From Psychrobacter sp. NZS113 (GTDB lineage: Bacteria; Pseudomonadota; Gammaproteobacteria; Pseudomonadales; Moraxellaceae): a stretch of DNA of 64,000 bases. The notes under the pieces were generated by a model that was given only the letters and a program-made list of their open reading frames with translations, did not search any database and had not been told where the DNA came from. Of this stretch, positions 55,888 through 64,000 are shown one piece after another (position 1 is the first letter of the stretch; every line of letters begins with the position of its first letter). Made by a program: the position numbers and the translations under genes. The stretch lies in the NCBI RefSeq assembly GCF_015864825.1, contig NZ_JADYWL010000003.1, positions 1-64,000 of the forward strand, read 5' to 3'.

Positions 55888-56520
55888 TCAAACATTGCTA
55901 GATTTTGGCAATCCATACGCTATGTTCTCAATTACCTCATTATTCTGCTCAGCAATCAATCGGTAGCCTTTTATCACACCATCATAAGGCAAACCACTCA
56001 CATACTGCTGATAATGATCATAGATAGCGTCTTTTACGATCGAGGTGCGTTTTACTTTATTCATTTCAGCAAAATCATTGGGTAGACGTATATGAGCCAA
56101 ACGTGATACTCCGCAACGAACCATCCAATTGGCATTCACAAACTCAAAATCTATCTCTGCTCGTAAACTATATTTCCATAGAGACTTTGGAGGATTGACT
56201 AAGTCGTGTTTGATTTGAGCAATATCATCTGCAAAGGGTTCATAAGGTATATCGAGCACTGAAAATAGCGTCGCTAAAAATTCATCAGCGGTGAAATATT
56301 TATCAATATAGCTGCCATCAAGCCCAAGGAACTTGCTCGACAATACATGACGCAGGCGCTCACACGCAGGAATGGTATGCTTTTGCGGATAACCCATCTT
56401 TTTGATAATAGCTTGCGAACGCAGCTCAAGCGTGTCTATTTGATTGATCACGTATTGCGCTAAAAGATGATGTGGATGATAACGACGAATATATTTAGAT
56501 TGGTTAGCAACGTGGCTCAT
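55888..56520 (-). CDS. Unknown protein, paralogue A (shares family with 60833)
   Basis: A 210-residue protein. The central part RLRHVLSSKFLGLDGSYIDK then TADEFLATLFSVLDIPYEPF suggests a helical, possibly helix-turn-helix-like N-terminal half. The C-terminal half has LAHIRLPNDFAEMNKVKRTS, YDHYQQYVSGLPYDGVIKGY and RLIAEQNNEVIENIAYGLP. The protein at 60833 has the same order of segments (RLEHVLLSTELGL, EFIHALCEVLDI, FDGIINGYRV), so the two are paralogues. The start at 56520 is chosen because similarity begins there. Function unknown. Confidence 0.7.
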   Translation of the reverse strand: MSHVANQSKYIRRYHPHHLLAQYVINQIDTLELRSQAIIKKMGYPQKHTIPACERLRHVLSSKFLGLDGSYIDKYFTADEFLATLFSVLDIPYEPFADDIAQIKHDLVNPPKSLWKYSLRAEIDFEFVNANWMVRCGVSRLAHIRLPNDFAEMNKVKRTSIVKDAIYDHYQQYVSGLPYDGVIKGYRLIAEQNNEVIENIAYGLPKSSNV

Positions 56521-56626
56521 GAGATTAAACACCTTAGACTCCTGTAACTCCGACAAAAAAGTATGATATAAGCCAATATGGGCAAATAAAATCAGGCACA
56601 AATGAGGATGTCGGAGTACAGGCTCA

Positions 56627-56731
56627 TGCGCTTTACCAGAGTTCTTTTATATCGTGCTGGAAGTTGCAAGGTTTGCGCACCACTGCTATTACAAAAATAG
56701 TCGGTGATGACAAAACTGTTAAACCCACGAT
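56627..56731 (-). repeat. Conserved upstream sequence of paralogue A
   Basis: TGCGCTTTACCAG, then ATCGTGCTGGAAGTTGC, then GTTAAACCCACGAT are shared in order with 61529-61584 upstream of paralogue B. ATCGTG and CACGAT are complementary and could form a hairpin. This copy has about 50 extra bases in the middle. It lies about 107 bases upstream of the chosen start. The rest of the 56521-56927 gap shows nothing else. Confidence 0.6.
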
Positions 56732-56927
56732 AGACAACGCAATAATGATAGCATATTAAATGATAAAAAATAAATACCGATGTGTGTGCCTGTTTGTGAA
56801 TAATTGTTTTTCACTTTAAACACTCAGCTTTCGGTATTTCTATAAGTCGCCTGTTTATATGCTAGTACGAAGCTAAGTATTAGTATGGAAACGCTAGTGT
56901 TAAAGCATTAAGCATATCACCTATGTC

Positions 56928-57911
56928 TTAACGATTTACATCAACGACTATGCGACCACGAATTTTGCCATCCAACAACTCACTTGCTGTCGGAATGACT
57001 TCGCTTAGACCAATCTCTCTTGTGATAGCATCCAACTGTGTCATATCCAGACTCGTACTCAAGCGTTTCCATGCCTCTATACGCTCATCATAAGGTCGCG
57101 TCACGCTATTGATACCAAGCAAACTCACACCGCGCAAAATAAATGGCGCAACAGTAGCAGGGAAATCCATGCCTTGAGCCAATCCACAAGTAGCGACTAA
57201 ACCATCTTCACATATACTGGCACAAACATTGGCAAGCGTATGACTGCCAACAGAATCAATTGCAGCGGCCCATCTCTCTTTACCAAGTGCGCGGCCCGGA
57301 CTACTCAGTTCGGCACGATCAATGATAGTCGTTGCACCAAGGCTTTTTAAGTACTCCGACTCCTCTAGACGTCCCGTAGAGGCTGTGACAGAGTAACCTT
57401 GGTTTGCCAAAAGTGCGATGGCAAAGCTACCCACGCCGCCATTAGCACCAGTCACCAACACTTCACCACGCTCTGGTGTCAGTCCATGACGCTCCAATGC
57501 GATTAGACAAAGCATCGCTGTGTATCCTGCTGTGCCAATTGCCATCGCCTGACGTTCAGTCATCGATTCAGGGAGCGGGATAAGCCAGTCACCATTCAAT
57601 CTGGCTTTCTGTGACAGACCGCCCCAATACTTCTCACCCACACTCCAACCATTCAACAATACTTTGTCACCAGCTGTATAGCGAGGATGGTTGCTCACTT
57701 CGACGGTACCCGCTAAATCTATACCTGGAACCATTGGAAATTGACGTACCACAGGACTACGACCAGTGATGGCTAGTCCGTCCTTGTAATTGAGCGTGCT
57801 AAATGCCACACGAACCGTGACATCACCCTCAGGCAACTGCGTGTCCTGTATCTCAGTCAGACTAGACTGATAAACATCATCATTTTTTTCAATTAATATT
57901 GCTTTAAACAT
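56928..57911 (-). CDS. acuI: Acrylyl-CoA reductase-like MDR protein (YhdH/AcuI family)
   Basis: A 327-residue medium-chain reductase. FKAILIEKNDDVYQSSLTEI and TLNYKDGLAITGRSPVVRQF are the YhdH/YhfP-type N-terminus. The NADPH site is TGANGGVGSFAIALLANQGY. It ends GRIVVDVN. The family reduces acrylyl-CoA to propionyl-CoA with NADPH and protects cells from acrylate. It faces a TetR gene transcribed in the same direction, with two matching operators immediately upstream of its ATG. The symbol is based on family resemblance only. Confidence 0.78.
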   Translation of the reverse strand: MFKAILIEKNDDVYQSSLTEIQDTQLPEGDVTVRVAFSTLNYKDGLAITGRSPVVRQFPMVPGIDLAGTVEVSNHPRYTAGDKVLLNGWSVGEKYWGGLSQKARLNGDWLIPLPESMTERQAMAIGTAGYTAMLCLIALERHGLTPERGEVLVTGANGGVGSFAIALLANQGYSVTASTGRLEESEYLKSLGATTIIDRAELSSPGRALGKERWAAAIDSVGSHTLANVCASICEDGLVATCGLAQGMDFPATVAPFILRGVSLLGINSVTRPYDERIEAWKRLSTSLDMTQLDAITREIGLSEVIPTASELLDGKIRGRIVVDVNR

Positions 57912-57922
57912 AGTAGCTCCTA

Positions 57923-57976
57923 TTTAGACCAATCGTCTATAAATGAGTAAAAAATAATTTAGACCGGTCGTCTAAA
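57923..57976. promoter_or_regulatory. Two TetR-type operators upstream of acuI
   Basis: TTTAGACCAATCGTCTATAA (57923-57942) and TTTAGACCGGTCGTCTAAA (57958-57976) share the inverted half-sites TAGAC and GTCTA with 5 bases between, 35 bases apart centre to centre. A third related site is at 58636 upstream of the TetR gene. The first lies 12 bases before the acuI ATG, so binding would block transcription or initiation. Confidence 0.75.
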
Positions 57977-57992
57977 AATATAGATAAAAAAA

Positions 57993-58625
57993 TTACTTCT
58001 GTATCCCTGCTGCAAATCCTCGGAAAAAGGTATCTAATGGACTGACGTCTTGTACCAACTTGGCACGCAAAACCGCACCTTCCCAACCAATCCAAAAGAA
58101 AGCAGCAAGCTCATCACAATCACTATTAGAAGGTATTTGTCCTTGTTGTACCGCAAGACGCAAGCAAACCGCTAAACGCTCCTGCCAATCAAGCAATATG
58201 TTGTCTAACTCACAACGAAAACTCTCAGGCAACACGACAATCTCTTGGCCTAAGTTACCTACCAAGCAGCCACGTCGAAATTCGTGCTTGATCATTCCCG
58301 ATTTAGCATCCTCAACGAAGTCACTGATGCGCCTCATAGGAGATACTTGATCATTCAAAAGACAATAATCTAGCTTGCGAGCAAAATATAATGCATATTG
58401 CTGCAACACTTCCTGTCCAAATGCTTCTTTGTTTTTGAAATAATTGTAGAAGGAACCTTTAGGTACATTGATACGTTTGAGTATGGCATCGATACCAGTA
58501 GTCGCAAAACCTTGCTCTGTTAGCATTTCCATCCCAGATCTCAAAAGAGCTTCACGGGTATCCGTAAACTCTCGTTCAATATTAGGTGGACGCCCTCGAC
58601 GGGCTTTTGGCTTAATCATTGTCAT
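57993..58625 (-). CDS. TetR-family repressor (AcuR/RutR-like), probable regulator of acuI
   Basis: A 210-residue TetR regulator. After a basic leader (KPKARRGRPPN) the HTH spans about residues 22-68 (LRSGMEMLTEQGFATTGIDA, then INVPKGSFYNYFKNKEAFG). The C-terminal domain has CLVGNLGQEIVVLPESFRCE and WEGAVLRAKLVQD, a pattern of the TetR_C_16-like group. Palindromes with TAGAC/GTCTA half-sites occur before both this gene and acuI, so autoregulation and control of acuI are likely. Confidence 0.87.
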   Translation of the reverse strand: MTMIKPKARRGRPPNIEREFTDTREALLRSGMEMLTEQGFATTGIDAILKRINVPKGSFYNYFKNKEAFGQEVLQQYALYFARKLDYCLLNDQVSPMRRISDFVEDAKSGMIKHEFRRGCLVGNLGQEIVVLPESFRCELDNILLDWQERLAVCLRLAVQQGQIPSNSDCDELAAFFWIGWEGAVLRAKLVQDVSPLDTFFRGFAAGIQK

Positions 58626-58635
58626 GCATAGATAT

Positions 58636-58653
58636 TATGACCGATCGTCTTTA
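58636..58653. promoter_or_regulatory. TetR-type operator upstream of the TetR gene
   Basis: TATGACCGATCGTCTTTA keeps the GACCGATCGTC core of the acuI operators but with weaker outer bases. It lies 11 bases upstream of the TetR ATG, fitting weak autorepression. Confidence 0.65.
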
Positions 58654-58728
58654 ATGTCAATAAATTATTTTTAGCGGTTTATTTGTCCATTAGCCGCTCT
58701 AATTTTTTTGACTGTCCTTGCTGTCAGA

Positions 58729-59313
58729 TCAGTCCTCACCATGATATGTTGGCTCATCCATCCAAACGATGGGATCTTCGCACAAATGAGTTAAGTGATA
58801 CCAGATATCACTGCTACGGGCGATACAATGATGGCCTCCTTCGAAATAATCGACTTCCCAGCTGTCAGGTAGATTCACTAAGGTTCGTCTAGCGACTGCC
58901 ACATCAAGACTTTCATCATCTACTTCTACCATAACCCGCACCATCTCAGTGTTAGATGTGGGGAACGACAGCTTCATATCAGCCACTACTGGAATACGAT
59001 CGGCTAAGACCTCAATAGGATAGATACAGGGCGCAATCAATAATACCCGCAAGTTATATTTATGAGCAAAATGATTGGCAAACCAGCCGCCAAGCGAATG
59101 CCCTGCCAATACCACTCGTGGATAATGTTTCATTTTCTCGCGAATCAATACATCATAAATCTCAAATATTTCTGCAAAATTCTCTCGATAATTTACCGTT
59201 TGACAGCATTTTGGCTCACGCATGATACAGGTATATTTACAGGTCTCATTGCTTGAATCAAGGCCGTGAAAAAATAGTAAAAATGTGTCGTTATTTTCGA
59301 TAGGAAACATCAT
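58729..59313 (-). CDS. Small alpha/beta hydrolase (YqiA/UPF0227-like)
   Basis: A 194-residue esterase-like protein. LLFFHGLDSSNETCKY is the oxyanion region, followed by nucleophile Ser in VLAGHSLGGWFANHF. A late GGHHCIARSSD provides the His. The short length and layout match the YqiA/UPF0227 group of small esterases with no lid domain. Substrate unknown. It lies 56 bases downstream of the hypothetical gene at 59369 and may share its transcript. Confidence 0.72.
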   Translation of the reverse strand: MMFPIENNDTFLLFFHGLDSSNETCKYTCIMREPKCCQTVNYRENFAEIFEIYDVLIREKMKHYPRVVLAGHSLGGWFANHFAHKYNLRVLLIAPCIYPIEVLADRIPVVADMKLSFPTSNTEMVRVMVEVDDESLDVAVARRTLVNLPDSWEVDYFEGGHHCIARSSDIWYHLTHLCEDPIVWMDEPTYHGED

Positions 59314-59368
59314 AAGGTTCTCCTTTTTTAATTATTGTTTAGTTTTACTCTACTGGCTTATTTGTGAT

Positions 59369-60283
59369 TTAGAGTGTGCTTTGATTGGCAACCTGCGCTT
59401 GGTACAAGCTTAAAATCTCCCCACAAGCTTGCACTGAGATATTTTTCGCAAAACCTTTACCAAACCAAAAATCATAAACCGATTGAACGATGGTTCTCAC
59501 CGCTTCTGCATCTTTTGGCACCTGTTCTTTTAGTTTCATCGCAATGTCTTGTGCCTGTATATCCGACTCGCTATAGGGCGCACTCCAACCCACAGCATAA
59601 CGATAGAGCACATCATTAATGGCCAATACGAATATGGCATTTGAGACACCAAATGAACCAATAAAGCTCTCTAACAGCTCACAGCGTTCTTTATATACAC
59701 TGGCCTCAATTGGCATATCAGCTCGCTCAAATAAACAATCAGCACTAACCATGTGTGAGGGCTTGCTAAAATCCTCCCACAACAATGGATAGGATCCCTT
59801 AATACCACCCTTCTCTACCACATTAAAACGCCAAATCGCATACTGAGTATTTGGCCCCTTATAAGGCACATGCATGAACCACTGCATTAGCGCATCACTG
59901 TCATACATAATATCAACACTGCCAATACGCACGCCCTGCTTGGGAAGTATGTCCGTGTATAAACTATCGATGTCACCACTATAAAGCTTCACATTATTCA
60001 AATTTTCATCACTGCCATCGCCCAACGTGGCCTTTGCTTCCTCTATGCTTCGATACGGTTTGAATGGCGCTACCCATCTAAGCGTCTCCTCGGTATTATT
60101 AACGAAGTAAACATCATCTTCATAACTGTCTATAGCAACCGTTTCGAGATAAAACAATGGCATTTTTCGCACTCGATCTTTCTCATCACTCGCTAGCGCC
60201 GTTGTCCCAGAAAGTTTTGAGCCACTTGACCATTGAAAATCATCCATACGTTTTTGCTCAAATTGATACGTTAACTTGGTCAT
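59369..60283 (-). CDS. Hypothetical protein
   Basis: A 304-residue soluble protein with no signal peptide, membrane segment or recognised motif. Segments include LFYLETVAIDSYEDDVYFVN, LYSGDIDSLYTDILPKQGVR and FEKGGIKGSYPLLWEDFSKP-like text near residue 165. A predicted C-terminal helical half ends ISVQACGEILSLYQAQVANQ. AAGGAG lies 6 bases before the ATG at 60283, which is the likely start. Followed by the small hydrolase gene in the same direction. Function unknown. Confidence 0.65.
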   Translation of the reverse strand: MTKLTYQFEQKRMDDFQWSSGSKLSGTTALASDEKDRVRKMPLFYLETVAIDSYEDDVYFVNNTEETLRWVAPFKPYRSIEEAKATLGDGSDENLNNVKLYSGDIDSLYTDILPKQGVRIGSVDIMYDSDALMQWFMHVPYKGPNTQYAIWRFNVVEKGGIKGSYPLLWEDFSKPSHMVSADCLFERADMPIEASVYKERCELLESFIGSFGVSNAIFVLAINDVLYRYAVGWSAPYSESDIQAQDIAMKLKEQVPKDAEAVRTIVQSVYDFWFGKGFAKNISVQACGEILSLYQAQVANQSTL

Positions 60284-60832
60284 TGTCATCTCCTTATTGT
60301 TTTAATTTTGGTTTGCTTGTCGCATTATTTTTCTTGTTTACTACATTCTGAATACCAATTTTAAGCCAGCCGAGTTTGTTCGCCATTTTGTTTAAATGAC
60401 GTCATTACCTACAAAGTTAAGAGAGTGAATAGGCTTGGTAAAGTAGCAATTTTTATGTATTTATATTTTTTAGTCACAGCTTTTCATTGTCGCATTGCCA
60501 ATTTTTTTGCAACGCCAACGAGCTTTTTTCTGCTAGGTTTTTTGTTTATTAATAAATATGGTTTTTGGGTTTGTGCAGGCGAAGAAGCATAGAATTTAAC
60601 GAAAATAACATAACTAAAATATTGTGTTAAAGACAACTCAGTTAAGAAGTGAAGCGTTGCGCCCCGAGGATTAACTGTTTGCCCTGTTATTTTTGCCTGA
60701 CTCAATAACTATAGTATAAACCTATCTAAAAATAAAGGGTTTTGCTATCGTTTGCGACAACTGATATCGCCTGGCTTCGCTTAATAGTTACTCACCATGC
60801 TCCGAGCTTATGCGTGTCTACCGTGAGAGCCG

Positions 60833-61435
60833 CTAAGCAAAATCAGCGAGAATATAAAGGTACTCCTGCTGACCATCATCATTGTTAAACGACACTCGAT
60901 AGCCATTGATAATCCCATCAAATGGGATATTCCCTGTCATAGTCGTATAATGCGCTCTAATCAACTGGTCAATCACTTGTCGCTGTTGGCATCTATCCAG
61001 TAGGCGCACCTTATCGTCCAATCCTATTCTCGTAAACTTAGAAACCGCCATCATACTCATAAATGAAGGGTAGAAATCATCACTAAAAATTACATCCGCA
61101 TAGACGATTGGCATAGTAACACTGAGCACCTTGTGAGCGTATCGCTCCAATTGTTGTACGTGTGCCAAATACTCACTTTTATCAATATCCAACACTTCGC
61201 ACAAAGCATGAATAAACTCAGCAGATGAGTATTTAAAATCATAACTGGTTTTGGTCAGGCCTAATTCTGTCGACAATAAGACATGCTCTAGACGCTTTAT
61301 AGCTTTAGTTTGGGTTTTAACCATCTTCTGATAGCTCATAGACTGGAAAATTTGAGCGTATGATAAGTTTTTTTGCTCAATGCGCTGTAGGATTAAAGCC
61401 TGCAATGTGTTTGTATATTGACTAGAATGAGTCAT
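60833..61435 (-). CDS. Unknown protein, paralogue B (shares family with 55888)
   Basis: A 200-residue protein homologous to the product at 55888. Matching segments in order are IKRLEHVLLSTELGLTKTSY, SSAEFIHALCEVLDIDKSEY, RCQQRQVIDQLIRAHYTTMT and GNIPFDGIINGYRV. The last gives the pair motif F/Y-DG-I/V-I-x-GYR, present in both. The N-terminal ALILQRIEQKNLSYAQIFQS looks like a helix-turn-helix-like region. It is preceded by the same upstream sequence as paralogue A. Function unknown. The 550-base gap before it (60284-60832) holds no feature I can support; a 73-codon frame at 60484-60705 looks spurious. Confidence 0.7.
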   Translation of the reverse strand: MTHSSQYTNTLQALILQRIEQKNLSYAQIFQSMSYQKMVKTQTKAIKRLEHVLLSTELGLTKTSYDFKYSSAEFIHALCEVLDIDKSEYLAHVQQLERYAHKVLSVTMPIVYADVIFSDDFYPSFMSMMAVSKFTRIGLDDKVRLLDRCQQRQVIDQLIRAHYTTMTGNIPFDGIINGYRVSFNNDDGQQEYLYILADFA

Positions 61436-61528
61436 GAGAGGTGTCCTTATACTCTGGCTAATTTAACTGTACTTATAAAGGTAAAAGCGCAGTTACTTTG
61501 CTGAAAGTTGCAGAGTAATAAGGTGTTG

Positions 61529-61584
61529 TGCGTTTTACCAGTGGTTGTTTTTCATCGTGCTGGAAGTAGCGTTAAACCCACGAT
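61529..61584 (-). repeat. Conserved upstream sequence of paralogue B
   Basis: TGCGTTTTACCAG, ATCGTGCTGGAAGTAGC and GTTAAACCCACGAT, in the same order as at 56627-56731 and about 94 bases upstream of the ATG. ATCGTG/CACGAT arms can pair around a 19-base loop. The remainder of 61585-61978 holds no feature I recognise. Confidence 0.6.
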
Positions 61585-61978
61585 GTGCTTATATAGTAGC
61601 AAGGGTGATACTGTCTGTATAGATGGATGTTGATATAATACGACAGCTGATGTCGCTTATAGCTATTTTCTCTACTTTAGCAGAAGTCTATGCCATAAGC
61701 GGTTAGTCCTTAAACTGATGCTTTAGCCCAGCACAAACCGTAAAAAATCACAGTGATTAGCTAAAAAAATAATGTGACTAGATAGCTCATAGTTAAGCGT
61801 TTAGATACTATATAATATCGCTCAGAAATGGGGTCTTAGTCTCAAGAAATTATCAGACGGTTATCCAATGCTAGGCAATTAGCAAATAATATGAGAAGTC
61901 TAGTAATATCAATGGATCCCCACAGTTTGTTTTTATATTTTACTTAATTTTCAATACTAATAATTGTAGGTGGTTATC

Positions 61979-63058
61979 TTGAATAGTGTGGTGTTTTCGT
62001 TTTTTTCCGGTGCTGGGTTTTTAGATTTGGGTTTTGAAAAGGCTGGTTTTGAAGTTGTTTTTGTTAACGAAATCGACAAGTCTTTCATATCTGCTTATAA
62101 GCATAGCCGTAATATTATGGAAATTCCACAGCCCAGATACGGCTATCATGTAGAGTCTATTGATGAGTTCTTACATGATAATGGTGAGCATTTACTGAAA
62201 GAAAGTGTGAATAAAGAGAAAAAGACAGGCAAGCTAGTTGGCTTTATTGGCGGGCCTCCATGCCCTGATTTTTCAGTAGGCGGTAAAAATAAAGGAAAAG
62301 ACGGTGAAAACGGTAAACTATCAAAATCGTATATAGATTGTATAAAAAAATTCCAACCGGATTGGTTCGTTTTTGAAAACGTAAAAGGCTTATGGCGTAC
62401 TAAAAAACATAGAGAGTTTTATGACGGCTTAAAAACAGAACTCTTAGCTGAAGGTTATGTCTTACAAGATAGGCTCATTAACTCTCTAGAGTACGGCGTA
62501 GCACAAGATAGAGATCGAATAATCCTTTTTGGCTGTAAGGCTGATCTTGTTAAAAACAAAAGCGCTTTTCCATGGGAAAGCCATATGAAATATTCTAAAG
62601 AAGATATATCAAGTTACGATTGGCCTGATAGAAATCCATTCGAAAACCAACCTACTATACCGGCAGGAGTTCCAAAAGAACTAACAGTACAACATTGGTT
62701 TGATAAGAATGATGTACCAAATCATCCAAATGCAGAAGCACATTTTACTCCTAGAGCTGGCCTAGCTAAATTCTTAGTTATAGACGAAGGTGATACTTCA
62801 AAAAAATCTTACAAACGCTTGCACAGATTCAGATACTCACCAACAGCAGCGTACGGAAATAACGAAGTTCATTTACATCCTTTTAAAGCAAGAAGGCTAT
62901 CAGCAGCAGAAGCTTTATCAATTCAATCTTTACCCAAAGAGTTTGAACTACCCCAAACTATGACTCTTAGCGCTATGTTTAAGACTATAGGTAATGGTGT
63001 ACCCTTCTTATTTTCATATGGTATCGCCTCAACTATAAAAGATTATTTGGATGAATAA
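61979..63058 (+). CDS. DNA (cytosine-5-)-methyltransferase
   Basis: A 359-residue m5C methyltransferase with all core motifs: I (FSFFSGAGFLDLGFEKAGF, SAM binding), IV with catalytic Cys95 (GGPPCPDFSVGG), VI (FVFENVKGLW), VIII (AQDRDRIILFG), then RRLSAAEALSIQSLP and X (TIGNGVPF). The target-recognition region is the roughly 120 residues between VIII and IX. I chose the TTG at 61979 because AGGTGG lies 5 bases upstream; a GTG at 61970 has no such site. The gene is AT-rich compared with its neighbours, suggesting recent transfer. It is followed after 3 bases by a McrB-like gene, so this is the start of a restriction-modification operon. Confidence 0.9.
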   Translation: MNSVVFSFFSGAGFLDLGFEKAGFEVVFVNEIDKSFISAYKHSRNIMEIPQPRYGYHVESIDEFLHDNGEHLLKESVNKEKKTGKLVGFIGGPPCPDFSVGGKNKGKDGENGKLSKSYIDCIKKFQPDWFVFENVKGLWRTKKHREFYDGLKTELLAEGYVLQDRLINSLEYGVAQDRDRIILFGCKADLVKNKSAFPWESHMKYSKEDISSYDWPDRNPFENQPTIPAGVPKELTVQHWFDKNDVPNHPNAEAHFTPRAGLAKFLVIDEGDTSKKSYKRLHRFRYSPTAAYGNNEVHLHPFKARRLSAAEALSIQSLPKEFELPQTMTLSAMFKTIGNGVPFLFSYGIASTIKDYLDE

Positions 63059-63061
63059 ATC

Positions 63062-64000
63062 ATGCTGTCAGAAATAGAAAAAGGCCAAATAAAGCAATGG
63101 TTAGATAATTTAATAGGTAAAGAGCTTAATTATATCTCTAGATCTAAAACTGTCATTATTGAAAGTATTGACTGGGCTGATGGCGGTAGAATTAATGTAG
63201 CAAGAGATGAAGGTAGGATCACAATAAAGTGGGACCGCATTGAGTCTGTAATAAACAGATTAAAAGATGGGAATCCTATTCATGTAGATACTGTATTACG
63301 ATCTAGTGGTAATGATAGAACCATCATTGAGACAGTAATAGCAAGCCTGCCTCATGTAGGATATATGAAGCCTAATCAAGGTCGGAATAATTCTAGAAAT
63401 AAAGTATTACAGTGGATGGATGGTGAAATTCATCCACTAGGTGAGCTAATTGATGTAAGTGATGAAACGTATGCTCACTCATTGATCTCAGCTAATAATA
63501 CTACATCAGTTTTCTCGGAAAAAACAATCGGAAAATTTGTCTTTGAACTACTAGTATTTTTGACTAACAATCAACTTGAATCATCTCTCTTCCAATACTT
63601 AATAGAAAAAAACCCAAACTCAAGAAGCTATAATATTGAGCTCAATGGTCAGCGACTAACATCCATTTTTAAAAGATCAGATGAACCTATCCCTGAAAAC
63701 GAGCTAAAGCGAGGAGATAAATTACGTTTCTTTGCCGAACCTATCAAAGTAGGAACAGATTTATACTATCTATCTAATCAGTGGACAGATGGCACTGACT
63801 CTCGATTAGATATACAGACATTAGTTACCATATTTAATGAGCTATATGATGATTATAAAATCCTTAAAGAGAACGAATGTTATGTACTAATCCAAGTATC
63901 ACAAGAAGAGCAAAAATCTCTTCCTAACGATGTGACACCCCTATCCAAACCTTTCCTACTATTAGCTGGTATCTCCGGTACTGGTAAAACTCGTTTTGTC
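63062..64000 (+). CDS. McrB-like AAA+ restriction NTPase, N-terminal part (cut by window edge)
   Basis: 313 codons are present and the frame runs off the right edge. The final residues LLAGISGTGKTRFV are a Walker A motif of McrB type (GxSGTGKT). McrB is the GTPase that translocates DNA in McrBC and LlaJI/BsuMI-type restriction systems. The ~300 residues before it include HVDTVLRSSGNDRTIIETVI and LPHVGYMKPNQGRNNSRNKV and form a domain I do not recognise, presumably for DNA recognition. The start is 3 bases after the methyltransferase stop (ATG at 63062), so the two are co-expressed. The cleavage partner (McrC-like) would lie beyond the window. Confidence 0.72.
   Translation, partial: MLSEIEKGQIKQWLDNLIGKELNYISRSKTVIIESIDWADGGRINVARDEGRITIKWDRIESVINRLKDGNPIHVDTVLRSSGNDRTIIETVIASLPHVGYMKPNQGRNNSRNKVLQWMDGEIHPLGELIDVSDETYAHSLISANNTTSVFSEKTIGKFVFELLVFLTNNQLESSLFQYLIEKNPNSRSYNIELNGQRLTSIFKRSDEPIPENELKRGDKLRFFAEPIKVGTDLYYLSNQWTDGTDSRLDIQTLVTIFNELYDDYKILKENECYVLIQVSQEEQKSLPNDVTPLSKPFLLLAGISGTGKTRFV

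Noticed and set aside
60484..60705. 73-codon frame downstream of paralogue B
   Set aside because: Basic, composition-driven sequence without ribosome site or recognisable motif; more likely non-coding.

Overview
The window looks like a chromosome segment from a Moraxellaceae gammaproteobacterium, most likely Psychrobacter. This is inferred from moderate-to-low GC, the gene repertoire (PQQ operon with a membrane quinoprotein, EstA-type autotransporter, RluF, ArfB, DUF1244) and AT-rich intergenic spacers carrying decayed IS3-family relics. No database search was possible, so the genus is an inference.

Layout. 1-5.2 kb: the start of pntA, a sodium/solute symporter, an IS3 relic, an EamA exporter, an SDR-like protein and a divergent LysR regulator. 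5.4-18 kb: a co-directional minus-strand cluster. Together with its LysR gene it reads as a near-complete lysine/pipecolate route: DadA-like flavoenzyme, ornithine-cyclodeaminase/mu-crystallin protein, AmaA-like pipecolate oxidase, AmaB-like semialdehyde dehydrogenase, class III transaminase, HglS-type DUF1338 2-oxoadipate dioxygenase and D-2-hydroxyglutarate dehydrogenase, plus an NhaC-type transporter. The predicted end product is 2-oxoglutarate. 18.7-34 kb: a 14-gene minus-strand operon divergent from an IclR regulator. It encodes a Rieske ferredoxin, a small unknown protein, a Rieske oxygenase alpha subunit, a dihydrodiol-type SDR, an extradiol dioxygenase, a ferredoxin reductase, an MFS transporter, a cupin, an alpha/beta hydrolase, a second SDR, an AspDH-like protein, an ALDH, a ThDP enzyme and a porin. 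It should degrade an aromatic compound that I cannot identify.

34.1-35.6 kb holds a full-length but inactivated IS3-family element. 35.8-40.2 kb is pqqABCDE plus an M19 dipeptidase, with a hairpin between pqqA and pqqB. Divergent from it is a membrane PQQ dehydrogenase (40.8-43.3 kb) that would use the cofactor. 43.4-53.3 kb is mixed: exported hypothetical proteins, a Sel1 protein, a MITE, DUF1244, an SRPBCC protein, RluF, an alpha/beta hydrolase with a class II aldolase, a Crp-type regulator, a 3' fragment of kptA, and ArfB. 53.7-61.5 kb has an esterase autotransporter, two paralogous unknown proteins that share an upstream sequence, an acuI-like reductase with its TetR regulator and matching operators, and further hypothetical proteins. 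The right edge (62-64 kb) begins a restriction-modification locus: a 5-cytosine methyltransferase followed directly by a truncated McrB-like AAA+ protein.
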